From assembly GCF_900110215.1 (NCBI RefSeq), contig NZ_FOCX01000015.1, forward strand, positions 1 to 64,000: a stretch of 64,000 nt of DNA. The letters run 5' to 3'. Of the stretch, positions 8,736 to 16,958 are shown in pieces (position 1 is the first letter of the stretch; every line of letters begins with the position of its first letter). The position numbers and the translations under genes were made by a program. This DNA comes from Halorientalis persicus (GTDB lineage Archaea; Halobacteriota; Halobacteria; Halobacteriales; Haloarculaceae). The notes beneath the pieces were generated by a model. That model had not been told where the DNA came from. It was given only the letters and a program-made list of their open reading frames with translations, and did not search any database.

Positions 8736-10498
8736 GCGATCACCTCCAGCAGCGGCGCGATGACGGCCGGCGACGCTTCCTGACCGGCCGGGTAGAGGCC
8801 GGCACCCTGCACGATGCTGTACAGCGGGAGCGAGTAGGCGAGAATCACCAGCACGACGGCGATCAGCGCCCAGAGCTTGAGGTTGTCCAGGACCGTCGGC
8901 GACTGATCCGGCCCGGACAGCGCCGGCGGCAGTGCCGAGTCGAGATTGCGGGCGGGTTTGTTGTTCATCGCGGTGAGGCCGACGTTCATCAGGAACAACA
9001 GCGCAGAGACGAACAGCAGGACGCCGCCGAACGCCAGTTGCAGGCGGAGACTGCTGACCGAGCCGGCGACGGTCTCGAAGGTGACCTGCGGGTACTGGGG
9101 TTCGGCGGTCCGGCGCGGGATGCCCGCGAGGCCGCCACGGTGCATCGCCGCGGACATGAACACCATGCCGATGAACCAGAGGACGACCTGGAACAGCCCG
9201 ATGGGGCGACTGTAGAGTTTCCGACCGGTGATCCGGGGCACGAGCCAGTAGGAGGCGGCCATGAAGGTGAGCGCGACGGCCGTCCCGACGGTGAGGTGGA
9301 AGTGGCCCGGCACCCAGATGGTGTTGTGGACGAGGTAGTTGATGTTCATCCCAGCGTTGATCATACCGCTGAACCCGCCGGCGGCGAACATCAGACCGGC
9401 CAGCGCCATGCCGGTGAAGGCCGGATCACGCCACGGGAGCGCCTTGAGCCACCCGAAGTAGCCGGTGCCACCGCGCTGGCGCGCGCCGTGTTCGATGCTG
9501 GCCACGACGGTGAACGCGGTCAGCAGGCTCGGCAACAGCAGGAACATCGTGTTCGTCATCGCGATGAACTTGAACCCTTCCGCGATGCCGGGATCGACGT
9601 ACTGGTGGTGGATCCCGACTGGCGTCGAGAGGAGCAAGAAGAGCACGAACACGACCCGTGCGAGCGGATCGCTGAACAGGCGTCCACCGGCGATCTTCGG
9701 CAAGACCGTGTACCACAGCAGGTACGCGGGCATCAACCAGAAGTAGACGACGGGGTGGCCGAAGAACCAGAACAGCGTCCGCGTCAGCAGCGGGTTCGGC
9801 GCGGGCATGATCCCGAGCGACCACGGGATCAGGAAGACGACGACCTCGACGGCGACGCCCATGGTGGCGATAAACCACATGAGCATCGTCGTCAGGACCA
9901 TGAACGACTGGAGCGGGATGCGTTCGCCGGCGTTTTCACGCCGCCAGGCGAGGTACTGCCGGAACCAGTCGATGCCGGCGAGCCAGGTCCCGATGATGAA
10001 CACCGCGAGCCCGATGTAGAAGATCGGGTGTGCCTGCAGGGGCGCGTAGAACGTGAAGAGGACGTCCGCGCTGATGTCGGTACTCGGGATCAGTCCGGCC
10101 AGGATCGCGATTCCGGCCATCGCGGTCCCGACGGACATCGTCGCGACCCAGAACCAGGTGAATCGCTTGCTCACCGGCGGTCTGTCGAGACTCCGCGTGT
10201 TCGCCCAGGCGAACACGCCGGCGAGGAAGAAGATGGTGAACACGATCACCAGCAAGACGCCGTGGAGCGTCAACAGCGTGTAGTAGTCGGCTGAGTCGAC
10301 GAGCCGGGCGACGCCCGTCCGGTGGAGCGCCTGCAGGACGCCCATGAACGCGCCGATCCCGAAGGCGACGAACGCCGTCAGGAACAGGGAGCGCACGACC
10401 CGCGAGACGTGTGGGTACTGGATCAAAAAGGAGTTGTCCGGGAGCATCTCCCGGGCCGAATCCACGGTCTCGCCGGCCGTCTCACCGGGCGTGCTCAC
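8732..10498 (-). CDS. cbaA: ba3-type cytochrome c oxidase subunit I
   Basis: 588 aa, about 13 spans. Haem-copper oxidase motifs: early low-spin haem His in LTLHGVLLVI (about residue 80); FFGHPVVYFWLMPAYLLWY with the His-Tyr pair of the binuclear centre; HHQYVDPG carrying the two CuB histidines; HNTIWVPGHFHLTVGTA with the haem histidines. The motif set and length fit the B-type (ba3) family. Reduces O2 at low oxygen and pumps protons. Second gene from the 3' end of a four-gene operon, overlapping its neighbours by 4 nt on both sides. Confidence 0.93.
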   Translation of the reverse strand: MSTPGETAGETVDSAREMLPDNSFLIQYPHVSRVVRSLFLTAFVAFGIGAFMGVLQALHRTGVARLVDSADYYTLLTLHGVLLVIVFTIFFLAGVFAWANTRSLDRPPVSKRFTWFWVATMSVGTAMAGIAILAGLIPSTDISADVLFTFYAPLQAHPIFYIGLAVFIIGTWLAGIDWFRQYLAWRRENAGERIPLQSFMVLTTMLMWFIATMGVAVEVVVFLIPWSLGIMPAPNPLLTRTLFWFFGHPVVYFWLMPAYLLWYTVLPKIAGGRLFSDPLARVVFVLFLLLSTPVGIHHQYVDPGIAEGFKFIAMTNTMFLLLPSLLTAFTVVASIEHGARQRGGTGYFGWLKALPWRDPAFTGMALAGLMFAAGGFSGMINAGMNINYLVHNTIWVPGHFHLTVGTAVALTFMAASYWLVPRITGRKLYSRPIGLFQVVLWFIGMVFMSAAMHRGGLAGIPRRTAEPQYPQVTFETVAGSVSSLRLQLAFGGVLLFVSALLFLMNVGLTAMNNKPARNLDSALPPALSGPDQSPTVLDNLKLWALIAVVLVILAYSLPLYSIVQGAGLYPAGQEASPAVIAPLLEVIA

Positions 10499-11064
10499 GC
10501 GGATTCACCTCCGCTCGGCGTCGCCGTGGCGTTCGTCGTCTCGTTGCCACCGGTCTGTGTCTGCGTGTCGTCTTGCATCGTGAAGTTGGACGGTTCCGTG
10601 ACGGTCAACTCCGCGGCCATGCTGTGATGGCCGGCACCGCAGTACTCGTGACAGACGATTCCGTACTCGCCCGGTTCGTCGAATTCGACGGTGATCTTCG
10701 ACACTTCGCCAGGGATGACCATCGTGTTGGCGTTCGTGCCGACGATCTCGAACCCGTGAACCACGTCCCGGGAGGTCACGTAGAACGTGACTGTGCTATT
10801 CGCGGGCACCTCCATCGTCGAAGGCTGGAAGGCGAACTGGATGCCGACGACGTGGACCTCGTACTCGTTGGGTCCGACCTTCGTGACGCCGGGGTCGTCG
10901 AAGCCGCTCGTGTTCCCGAGTTCTTGCGGATTGACTTGCCCGCCCTCGTCGTTTACCATGGTGATCCCGGCACCCGCCGCCCCGTAGACGATCGTCGAGA
11001 TGAACCCGACGATCAACAGGAGCGACGCCCCGAGCCACAGTTTTTCGTAGTTGTGAACGTGCAT
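10495..11064 (-). CDS. cbaB: ba3-type oxidase subunit II (CuA)
   Basis: 189 aa. One N-terminal span (LLLIVGFISTIVYGAA), then a cupredoxin domain whose CuA site reads GIVCHEYCGAGHHSMAAEL: two Cys separated by three residues, then His and Met, plus an upstream His (DVVHGFE). It accepts electrons from a cytosolic-face carrier (a halocyanin or cytochrome c) at the outer membrane face. The Ser/Thr-rich tail is a haloarchaeal feature. Confidence 0.93.
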   Translation of the reverse strand: MHVHNYEKLWLGASLLLIVGFISTIVYGAAGAGITMVNDEGGQVNPQELGNTSGFDDPGVTKVGPNEYEVHVVGIQFAFQPSTMEVPANSTVTFYVTSRDVVHGFEIVGTNANTMVIPGEVSKITVEFDEPGEYGIVCHEYCGAGHHSMAAELTVTEPSNFTMQDDTQTQTGGNETTNATATPSGGESA

Positions 11065-11070
11065 CGCTAA

Positions 11071-11322
11071 TCACCCAATCACCGTCGCCCCGTTGCCGAG
11101 GAACTCGACGAAGTACATATACGTCCACATCAGGGCGAGGATGAGAAAGTACACCAGCAACAGCGCCAGCGTGCCCTTCGGATCGTACTCGTCCTGTGAG
11201 AGCGACTCTTCGATATCCGGATCCCTGACCAGCGTCCCGTCGGCGTAGGTCTCCTCGCCGACGACCGCGGAATCCGTCTCCGCCTCAGCCTCTGTCGCGG
11301 TCATGGAAGGGTGTACGGACAT
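11071..11322 (-). CDS. ba3 oxidase subunit IIa-like (CoxIIa) protein
   Basis: 83 aa from MSVHPSMTATEAEAETD (or 77 aa from the ATG at 11304). After about 45 acidic residues comes EYDPKGTLALLLVYFLILAL and EFLGNG, which resembles the single helix of Thermus ba3 subunit IIa (PKGALAVILV). Only 6 nt separates it from subunit II. It is the first gene of the oxidase operon. An open frame extends to 11376 but runs into the divergent promoter. Confidence 0.7.
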   Translation of the reverse strand: MSVHPSMTATEAEAETDSAVVGEETYADGTLVRDPDIEESLSQDEYDPKGTLALLLVYFLILALMWTYMYFVEFLGNGATVIG

Positions 11323-11346
11323 GTTCGTTAAATTCGATTCGGTGGT

Positions 11347-11363
11347 TTCCCACGGAGTGAGAA
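11347..11363. promoter_or_regulatory. Imperfect palindrome TTCCCAC-N3-GTGAGAA between oxidase operon and divergent gene
   Basis: Positions 11347-11353 and 11357-11363 pair except for one base and share the core TTCCCAC-N3-GTGRGAA with the larger repeat at 7301-7325. It lies between the starts at 11322 and 11404 and just upstream of the TATA-like CATTATA (11374-11380). A shared regulator is possible. Confidence 0.4.
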
Positions 11364-11403
11364 CACCGCCCAGCATTATACTGCGCGTCCTCCAATGGTC
11401 GGT

Positions 11404-11616
11404 ATGATCCAGGCATTCGACTCGTTGTCGCCACGAATCGTCATCGCGATCGCATTACTGGCGCTGGTGCCGGTGGTAACGTTTGGCCTCACGCTGTCGT
11501 TCTACGTGGCACTCGCCGTGACGGCCACGAACGTCGTGTTGATCACCACGAGTCTCTACCTGCTGTTCTCCCCGACCGAGGCCGAAGAACACGGGACCGA
11601 CGCGGCACACAGTTGA
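11404..11616 (+). CDS. Small two-helix membrane protein, ba3 oxidase-associated
   Basis: 70 aa from the second ATG at 11404 (MIQAFDSLSPRIVIA), chosen because the TATA-like CATTATA ends 24 nt before it; the first ATG at 11395 would give 73 aa. Two helices with TLSFYVALAVTATNVVLITT and a final LLFSPTEAEEHG. It resembles proteins annotated 'cytochrome-ba3 oxidase subunit' in haloarchaea, in line with its place beside the operon. Confidence 0.6.
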   Translation: MIQAFDSLSPRIVIAIALLALVPVVTFGLTLSFYVALAVTATNVVLITTSLYLLFSPTEAEEHGTDAAHS

Positions 11617-11639
11617 GTCGTGTGTCCCACCCCCGATAG

Positions 11640-12452
11640 ATGAGTGCGACGCTCCTCCAGCTGGCCGGTGTCTCCGCCGTCGAGGGCAACGTCGACCTGC
11701 TGGTGTTCGCCGTGATCGGCCTGCTGGCCGGCGCGCACTGTCTCGGAATGTGTGGCCCGCTGGTCACGCTGTACGCCGACCGGATGGACGCACGGACCGG
11801 CACCGACCGGAGCCGCCGGCTCACCACGTTCGCCGTCCGCCAGCACCTGCTGTTCAACCTCGGGCGAACGATCAGCTACGCCGCCATCGGCGCGCTCGCG
11901 GCCGCGGCCGGCGGACTGGTGTTCGCGTCGGTCGACGGACTGCCGGCCATCGCCAACCCCGTCCGGATCGTCGCCGGGTTGACCGTCGGCGCGGTCATCG
12001 TCGCGACGGGCATCAGATACCTGCTCGGCGGGACTGGCCATCTCGACCGGTTCACGCCCGCCGTCGTCACCCGGGGGTTCCAGCGGATCACCGGCTGGCT
12101 CACCGCACGCGTCGACCGGCTTGTCGGCGGCCCCAAGATCGTCGGCCTGGGTGCCGTCCACGGGATCCTCCCCTGTCCGATCCTCTATCCCGCCTACGTC
12201 TACGCGTTCGCGCTCGGCGATCCCGTCCGGGCCGCGCTGAGTCTCGGCGTCCTCGGGCTGGGGACGGTCCCGACGCTCTTTGCCTACGGGACGGTGCTGG
12301 GCACGCTCGGTGACGGCCACCGCCGGACCCTCCACCGACTGCTGGGCGGAGCCTTCATCCTCCTCGGGTACATTCCCCTCTCACACGGCCTGATGTTGCT
12401 CGGCGTCGGCGTGCCGATGTTGCCCGTGCCGTTCTACCAGCCCCTCGCATGA
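11640..12452 (+). CDS. TauE/SafE or DsbD-like membrane protein (oxidase copper/assembly)
   Basis: 270 aa, about six spans. The two signature blocks of this family are present: GLLAGAHCLGMCGPLVTLYA (residues about 22-42, two Cys) and GAVHGILPCPILYPAYVYAF (about 175-195, Cys-Pro). These conserved Cys/Pro residues are those of the DsbD-like/SafE fold, seen with cbb3/ba3 copper delivery (CcoGHIS-type loci). Followed with a 4-nt overlap by the copper ATPase, so the two are probably co-translated. Confidence 0.8.
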   Translation: MSATLLQLAGVSAVEGNVDLLVFAVIGLLAGAHCLGMCGPLVTLYADRMDARTGTDRSRRLTTFAVRQHLLFNLGRTISYAAIGALAAAAGGLVFASVDGLPAIANPVRIVAGLTVGAVIVATGIRYLLGGTGHLDRFTPAVVTRGFQRITGWLTARVDRLVGGPKIVGLGAVHGILPCPILYPAYVYAFALGDPVRAALSLGVLGLGTVPTLFAYGTVLGTLGDGHRRTLHRLLGGAFILLGYIPLSHGLMLLGVGVPMLPVPFYQPLA

Positions 12453-14773
12453 CCGACTGTACACTCTGTGACCGACCGACGCCGGACCCGCCGATCACCG
12501 ACGGCGACGGCGGGGCGTACTGCTGTCAGGGCTGTCTCTCGGTCGCGAACGCCCTCGACGACGTGGAGACGACCGAGGCGGACCTCGACGAGCGCCGGGG
12601 CCGCGAGGACGTCTCGGTCCCCGACGACGCCGAGACGGGCTATCTCGCCGTCGACGGGATGCACTGTGGCACCTGCGAGGCCTTCGTCGAGTCCCGCGCG
12701 GTCGACCAGTCGGGCGTCCACGACGCCGCCGCCAGCTACGCCACCGACACGATGCGGCTGGTCTACGACCCCGAGGAGACCCGGCCCGACGAACTCGCCG
12801 ATGCTGTCTCGGGCTACGGGTACGCGGCCCGGGACCGCGAGGTCGAGGCCGACAGCGAGGCCGACGAATCGGCCTGGGCGCTGGCGATCGGCGGTTTCTT
12901 CGGCATGATGGTGATGGGCTGGTACGCCCTGTTTCTCTACCCCACGTACTTCGGCTACGACGCGCCCTTTATCGACCTGAACAGCCTCGTCGGACTCTAC
13001 CTGTTCGGGAACGTCTGGCTGATGACGTCTCTCGTCCTCTTCTACACGGGGTGGCCGATCCTGCGGGGCGCGTACGTCAGTCTCCGGGCGGGCCACCCGA
13101 ACATGGACCTGCTGGTCGCGCTCGCGGCCACGGCTTCGTACAGCTACAGCACCGTCGCGATGGTGTTGGGCCGCACGCACCTCTACTTCGACGTGACGGT
13201 GGCCATCGTCCTCGTGGTCTCGCTTGGCAACTACTACGAGGGTCGGGTCAAGGACCGCGCGGTCGGCCTGCTCTCGGAGCTGACCGAGTCCAGGGTGACC
13301 GAGGCGCGCCGCCTGACCGCCAACGGGACGGAGACGGTGCCTGTCGAGGACCTGTCGGCTGGCGACCGCCTGCTGGTCAAGGCGGGCGAGCGCGTCCCCA
13401 CCGACGGCGAGGTCCTCGAGGGCTCGGCCGCGGTCGACGAGTCGCTGCTCAGCGGCGAACCGATGCCGGTCGACAAGCGCGTGGGCGACGAGGTGATCGG
13501 CGGGAGCGTCGTCACCGATTCGCCGCTGACGGTCGAGGTCGCGGCCGACGCCGAGAGCACCCTCGACCACATCGTCGAGTTGCTCTGGTCGATCCAGAGC
13601 GCCCGGCCGGGGATGCAGCGGCTGGCCGACCGACTGGCGACGGTGTTCGTGCCGACGGTGATCGCGCTCGGCACGCTGGCGGCCGCGGCCGTCCTCCTGA
13701 CCGGCGGGAGCGGCGTCTCGGCCCTGCTGATCGGGCTCACGGTGCTCATCGTCTCCTGTCCCTGTGCGCTGGGGCTGGCGACGCCGCTCGCGGTCGCCGC
13801 GGGCGTCCGCGAGGCCGCAGACGCCGGGATCGTCGTCGTCTCCGAAGCGGTGTTCGAGGCCGTCCCCGAGGTCGACGTGGTGGTCTTCGACAAGACGGGG
13901 ACGCTGACGACCGGCGAGATGCGTGTCGCCGAGGTCGTCGGCGACGATCCCGAGACCCTGCGCCGTCGCGCGGCCGCGGTCGAGTCCCGGGCGAACCACC
14001 CCGTCGCCACCGCGATTACCGATGCCGTCGAGAACCCGCCCGGCGCTGCCGACTTCGAGGGGCACGCCACCGGCGTCAGCGCCGTCGTGGACGGCGACCG
14101 CGTGACCGTCGGTCGGGCGGACCTGCTCCGATCCGAGGGCCTTGGAGTCCCGGACGAACTGGACCGGCGAGCCACCGAGGCGGCCGACGCCGGCCAGCGG
14201 CCGGTGTTCGTCGGCTGGGACGGACGGGCGCAGGGTCTGCTCCTGCTGGGCGAGCGCGAGCGGCCGGAGGCCGCCGAGGTCGTCGCAGACCTCTCGGCCG
14301 ATCACGAGGTGGTGGTGTTGACCGGCGACGAGAGCGGTGCGGTCGAACGGATCGAGGACCGCATCGACGCCGACGAAGTGTTCGCCGGCGTCCCGCCGGA
14401 GGCCAAAGCCGAGACCGTCGAGCGCCTGCGCGGGCGTGGCACCGTCGCCATGGTCGGCGACGGGAGCAACGACGGCCCCGCGTTGGCGGCCGCGGATCTC
14501 GGCATCGCGCTGGGGAGCGGGACCGACCTCGCCGCGGACGCCGCGGACGCCGTCTTGCTGGACGACGACCTGCGAAACGTGACCGCGCTGTTCGAGATCG
14601 CCAACGGGACACACGGACGCATCCGCCAGAACCTCGGCTGGGCGTTCCTCTACAACGCCGTCGCCATCCCCATCGCCGTCGCCGGCCTGTTGAACCCCCT
14701 GTTCGCCGCCGTCGCGATGACTGCCTCCAGTCTGCTGGTCGTCACGAACTCGTCGCGGTCGCTCCGCTCGTGA
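12449..14773 (+). CDS. Copper-transporting P-type ATPase (CcoI/FixI-like)
   Basis: 774 aa. N-terminal metal-binding region: CTLCDRPTP, then YCCQGCLSVANA (Cys-rich, PF12156-like), then an HMA domain with DGMHCGTCEAFV (about residues 70-82). Membrane helices follow, with the copper motif SCPCALGLA (CPC), phosphorylation site DKTGTLTTGE, TGDESGAVE hinge and GDGSNDGPALAAADLGIAL. It exports Cu(I), probably for oxidase assembly: FixI/CcoI proteins have this layout and this gene is in an oxidase locus. It is also the expected target of the Lrp-TRASH regulator at 350. Confidence 0.92.
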   Translation: MTDCTLCDRPTPDPPITDGDGGAYCCQGCLSVANALDDVETTEADLDERRGREDVSVPDDAETGYLAVDGMHCGTCEAFVESRAVDQSGVHDAAASYATDTMRLVYDPEETRPDELADAVSGYGYAARDREVEADSEADESAWALAIGGFFGMMVMGWYALFLYPTYFGYDAPFIDLNSLVGLYLFGNVWLMTSLVLFYTGWPILRGAYVSLRAGHPNMDLLVALAATASYSYSTVAMVLGRTHLYFDVTVAIVLVVSLGNYYEGRVKDRAVGLLSELTESRVTEARRLTANGTETVPVEDLSAGDRLLVKAGERVPTDGEVLEGSAAVDESLLSGEPMPVDKRVGDEVIGGSVVTDSPLTVEVAADAESTLDHIVELLWSIQSARPGMQRLADRLATVFVPTVIALGTLAAAAVLLTGGSGVSALLIGLTVLIVSCPCALGLATPLAVAAGVREAADAGIVVVSEAVFEAVPEVDVVVFDKTGTLTTGEMRVAEVVGDDPETLRRRAAAVESRANHPVATAITDAVENPPGAADFEGHATGVSAVVDGDRVTVGRADLLRSEGLGVPDELDRRATEAADAGQRPVFVGWDGRAQGLLLLGERERPEAAEVVADLSADHEVVVLTGDESGAVERIEDRIDADEVFAGVPPEAKAETVERLRGRGTVAMVGDGSNDGPALAAADLGIALGSGTDLAADAADAVLLDDDLRNVTALFEIANGTHGRIRQNLGWAFLYNAVAIPIAVAGLLNPLFAAVAMTASSLLVVTNSSRSLRS

Positions 14774-14814
14774 CATATTAGGACGTTTAATCCAACCTCG
14801 GGTGTGGGCGTAAA

Positions 14815-14822
14815 CAATTATA
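14815..14822 (+). promoter_or_regulatory. TATA-like box of the 63-aa zinc-finger gene
   Basis: The AATTATAT stretch ends 25 nt before the ATG at 14847, the spacing of a leaderless haloarchaeal promoter. The AAACAATTATAT tract is AT-rich against a GC-rich background. Confidence 0.5.
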
Positions 14823-14846
14823 TGCAACCCTGCCATTCGTGGTCGT

Positions 14847-15038
14847 ATGGGGGATACAGGTACACCAGTGCCGACCACGTGGAACAACCCGAACGTCTGT
14901 CCGTTCTGTGAGATGCAACTCGACTCGCCGGGTGCGGGTTTCATGGATCACCTGAAGTCCAATCCTGCCTGCGAGTCCGGCTTCGATCAGTGGCGCGGCA
15001 ACGTCGACAACGACATCCGCGGCGGCTGGTCCGGCTAA
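14847..15038 (+). CDS. Small Cys4/Cys3His zinc-finger-like protein (DUF7501-like)
   Basis: 63 aa, start MGDTGTPVPTTWNNPN. CPFC (about residues 19-22), then GFMDHLKSNPACESGFDQW: a CxxC, a His and a further Cys that could hold a zinc. The short length and the C-terminal WRGNVDNDIRGGW are conserved in haloarchaeal proteins of the DUF7501 type as I recall. Function unknown; it does not belong to the ATPase operon, as it has its own TATA box. Confidence 0.7.
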   Translation: MGDTGTPVPTTWNNPNVCPFCEMQLDSPGAGFMDHLKSNPACESGFDQWRGNVDNDIRGGWSG

Positions 15039-15110
15039 CTCGGTCACTTCTCGACGGTCACCCCTGTTCGGCCAGCCGTAGGCTCGGGCCGTACTGAGAA
15101 AACCGCCCGG

Positions 15111-15995
15111 TCAGTCGATACTCATGATCTCGCGCGCCTCGTCGGGCGTGGCGGGTTCACGACCCACGTCGCGGGCCATCCGCGCCGCCTTCTCGACGAG
15201 GTCGGCGTTGCTCTCGGCCATCTCGCCCTCGCTGACGTAGAAGTTGTCTTCGAGGCCGACCCGGACGTTCCCGCCCATCGACAGCGCCGCGCCGACGAGC
15301 CGCCACTGGTCCTCGCTGATTCCGATGACCTGCCAGGTGGCGTCGTCGGGAAGCTGGCGGACCTGGTGGGCCAGATTCTCTGCGGTCGCCGGAATACCAC
15401 CGAGGACGCCCATGATGAGACTGAAGTGGAGTGGGTGTTCGAGTTTGCCCTCGGTCAGGAGGGGGCGAGTGTTGCCGATGTGGCCCGTGTCGAAACACTC
15501 CAGTTCGGGTGTGACGCCGGCCTCGTTCATCGTCGTCAGCATCTCGCGAATCTCCGAGAAGGAGTTCTCGAACACCATGTCGAACACGTAGTCTTCCCGA
15601 GATTCGGAGTACTTCGCGTAGTTCATCGAACCCATGTTCAGAGCGGCCACCTCGGGCTGGGTCTCGCGGACGTACTCCGCGCGGCTCTCGACGGGTTCGT
15701 GGATCGCGCCCGTCGAGAAGTTGATCACGATGTCGGTGCGAGCCTGGACTTCGTCTTTGATCTCCTGGTAGCGCTCGGTCGAGTACGTCGGCGAGCCGTT
15801 GTCGGTGCGGGCGTGGATGTGCGCGACGGCCGCGCCCGCCTCGCGTGCCGCGGCGGCCTCCTCGGCGATCTCCTCGGCGGTGTACGGGATCGCCTCGCAC
15901 TGGTCGCGCGTCGTGAGCGCGCCCGTCAGCGCCGCCGAGATAACGACCTTCTCGGGGTCGTTGCCTTTCACGGAGTCGCGGTTGGCGTCGGTCAT
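15111..15995 (-). CDS. 3-keto-5-aminohexanoate cleavage enzyme family (BKACE, DUF849)
   Basis: 294 aa from MTDANRDSVKGND. The BKACE signatures are clear: VVISAALTGALTTRDQC, AAVAHIHARTDNGSPTY (metal-binding His-x-His), NFSTGAIH and GGNVRVGLEDNFYVSEGE. These zinc enzymes cleave beta-keto acids with acetyl-CoA; the substrate cannot be told. The start overlaps the stop of the enoyl-CoA hydratase gene by 4 nt, so they form one operon, and a beta-keto acid or acyl-CoA catabolic role fits. Confidence 0.88.
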   Translation of the reverse strand: MTDANRDSVKGNDPEKVVISAALTGALTTRDQCEAIPYTAEEIAEEAAAAREAGAAVAHIHARTDNGSPTYSTERYQEIKDEVQARTDIVINFSTGAIHEPVESRAEYVRETQPEVAALNMGSMNYAKYSESREDYVFDMVFENSFSEIREMLTTMNEAGVTPELECFDTGHIGNTRPLLTEGKLEHPLHFSLIMGVLGGIPATAENLAHQVRQLPDDATWQVIGISEDQWRLVGAALSMGGNVRVGLEDNFYVSEGEMAESNADLVEKAARMARDVGREPATPDEAREIMSID

Positions 15996-16798
15996 CCGCG
16001 CACCTCCCACTCGGGATCCTCGTCCATCAAGAAGGAGTTGATCCCCTCTTCGGTTGCGTCGCTCATCGCGACCACCGTGATGATCTCCTTGAGATAGGAG
16101 AGGGCCTCCTGGAAGCCCATGTCACGCTGTGCGTAGTAGGCCTCCTTGCCGACCTCGATGAGGACTGGGCTGTTGTTCACGAGTTGGTCGACGAGGTCGT
16201 CCAGCGCCGCCTCGAACTCGCCTTCGGGGGCCAGTTCGGTCACGAGCCCCATCTCGGCGGCCTCCTCTGCGGTGACGTGCTCCCCTGTAAAGAGGAGCTT
16301 CAGCCCGGCCTTCTGGTCGACCGAGCGCATGATCGGAGCCATCGCCTGGGCCGGGAACAGGCCCACGTTCACCTCGGGTGTGCCGAACTCGGCGTCGTCC
16401 CGCGCGACGACGAACTCACACGCCGACGCGAGGCCGAGTCCGCCCGCGAGACAGTAGCCCTCGACCGCCGCGACGGTGAGGACGCTGGCGTCGACCATCT
16501 CCTGGACGATGGCAGACAGCGAGGAGAACTGTTCGCGGTACGCCTCCGATCCCTGGCCGATGACGCCGGACATCTCCGAGAGGTCGCCACCCGAGCAGAA
16601 CGTGCCGCCCGCACCCCGGAGGACGAACACCCGTGCCTCGCTCTCGTCGGCGAACTGGATCGCATCCAGCAGTCCCAGGATCACCGGTTCGTTCAGCGAG
16701 TTGCGCTCCTCGGGTCGGTCGATGGTCGCCCGGACGACGAACCCGTCGTCGCTCACCGTTACGTCGAGGGCCTCGTTCGAGAGTTCCTGATCTTCCAT
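15992..16798 (-). CDS. Enoyl-CoA hydratase/isomerase family protein
   Basis: 268 aa. Crotonase fold motifs: VRATIDRPEERNSLNEPVIL, FVLRGAGGTFCSGGDLSEM (oxyanion-hole Gly-Gly), then AVEGYCLAGGLGLASACEFV and DDAEFGTPEVNVGLFP, with the catalytic Glu of the GTPE block. First gene of a two-gene operon with the BKACE gene. A leaderless start is supported by the AAATACTATTG tract about 30 nt upstream. It may be a hydratase, isomerase or other crotonase. Confidence 0.88.
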   Translation of the reverse strand: MEDQELSNEALDVTVSDDGFVVRATIDRPEERNSLNEPVILGLLDAIQFADESEARVFVLRGAGGTFCSGGDLSEMSGVIGQGSEAYREQFSSLSAIVQEMVDASVLTVAAVEGYCLAGGLGLASACEFVVARDDAEFGTPEVNVGLFPAQAMAPIMRSVDQKAGLKLLFTGEHVTAEEAAEMGLVTELAPEGEFEAALDDLVDQLVNNSPVLIEVGKEAYYAQRDMGFQEALSYLKEIITVVAMSDATEEGINSFLMDEDPEWEVRG

Positions 16799-16927
16799 GA
16801 GGTTTTGTATCGTGGCACACGCCGCCGCAATAGTATTTCGGACAGGGAGAAACCTACAAAGAGTTCATCGTTTCTAAAATATCCGGTCCGCCGTGATCGT
16901 AATAAACGGACAACGTGTGGGCTGTGT

Positions 16928-16934
16928 CTTTATG
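16928..16934 (+). promoter_or_regulatory. TATA-like box of the acyl-CoA dehydrogenase gene
   Basis: CTTTATG centred about 28 nt before the ATG at 16959. This spacing supports that codon as a leaderless start over the earlier one at 16893. Confidence 0.45.
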
Positions 16935-16958
16935 TGGGTCGTCCGCAAATGGCGTGGT

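Noticed and set aside
8720-10294. Long plus-strand frame across the oxidase genes
   Set aside because: Shadow of cbaA; highly charged with no domain, while cbaA carries the haem-copper motifs.
12434-14944. Long open frame on the minus strand (836 codons)
   Set aside because: It is antisense to the copper ATPase and has a basic, repetitive composition typical of GC-rich shadow frames; the plus-strand gene has clear motifs.
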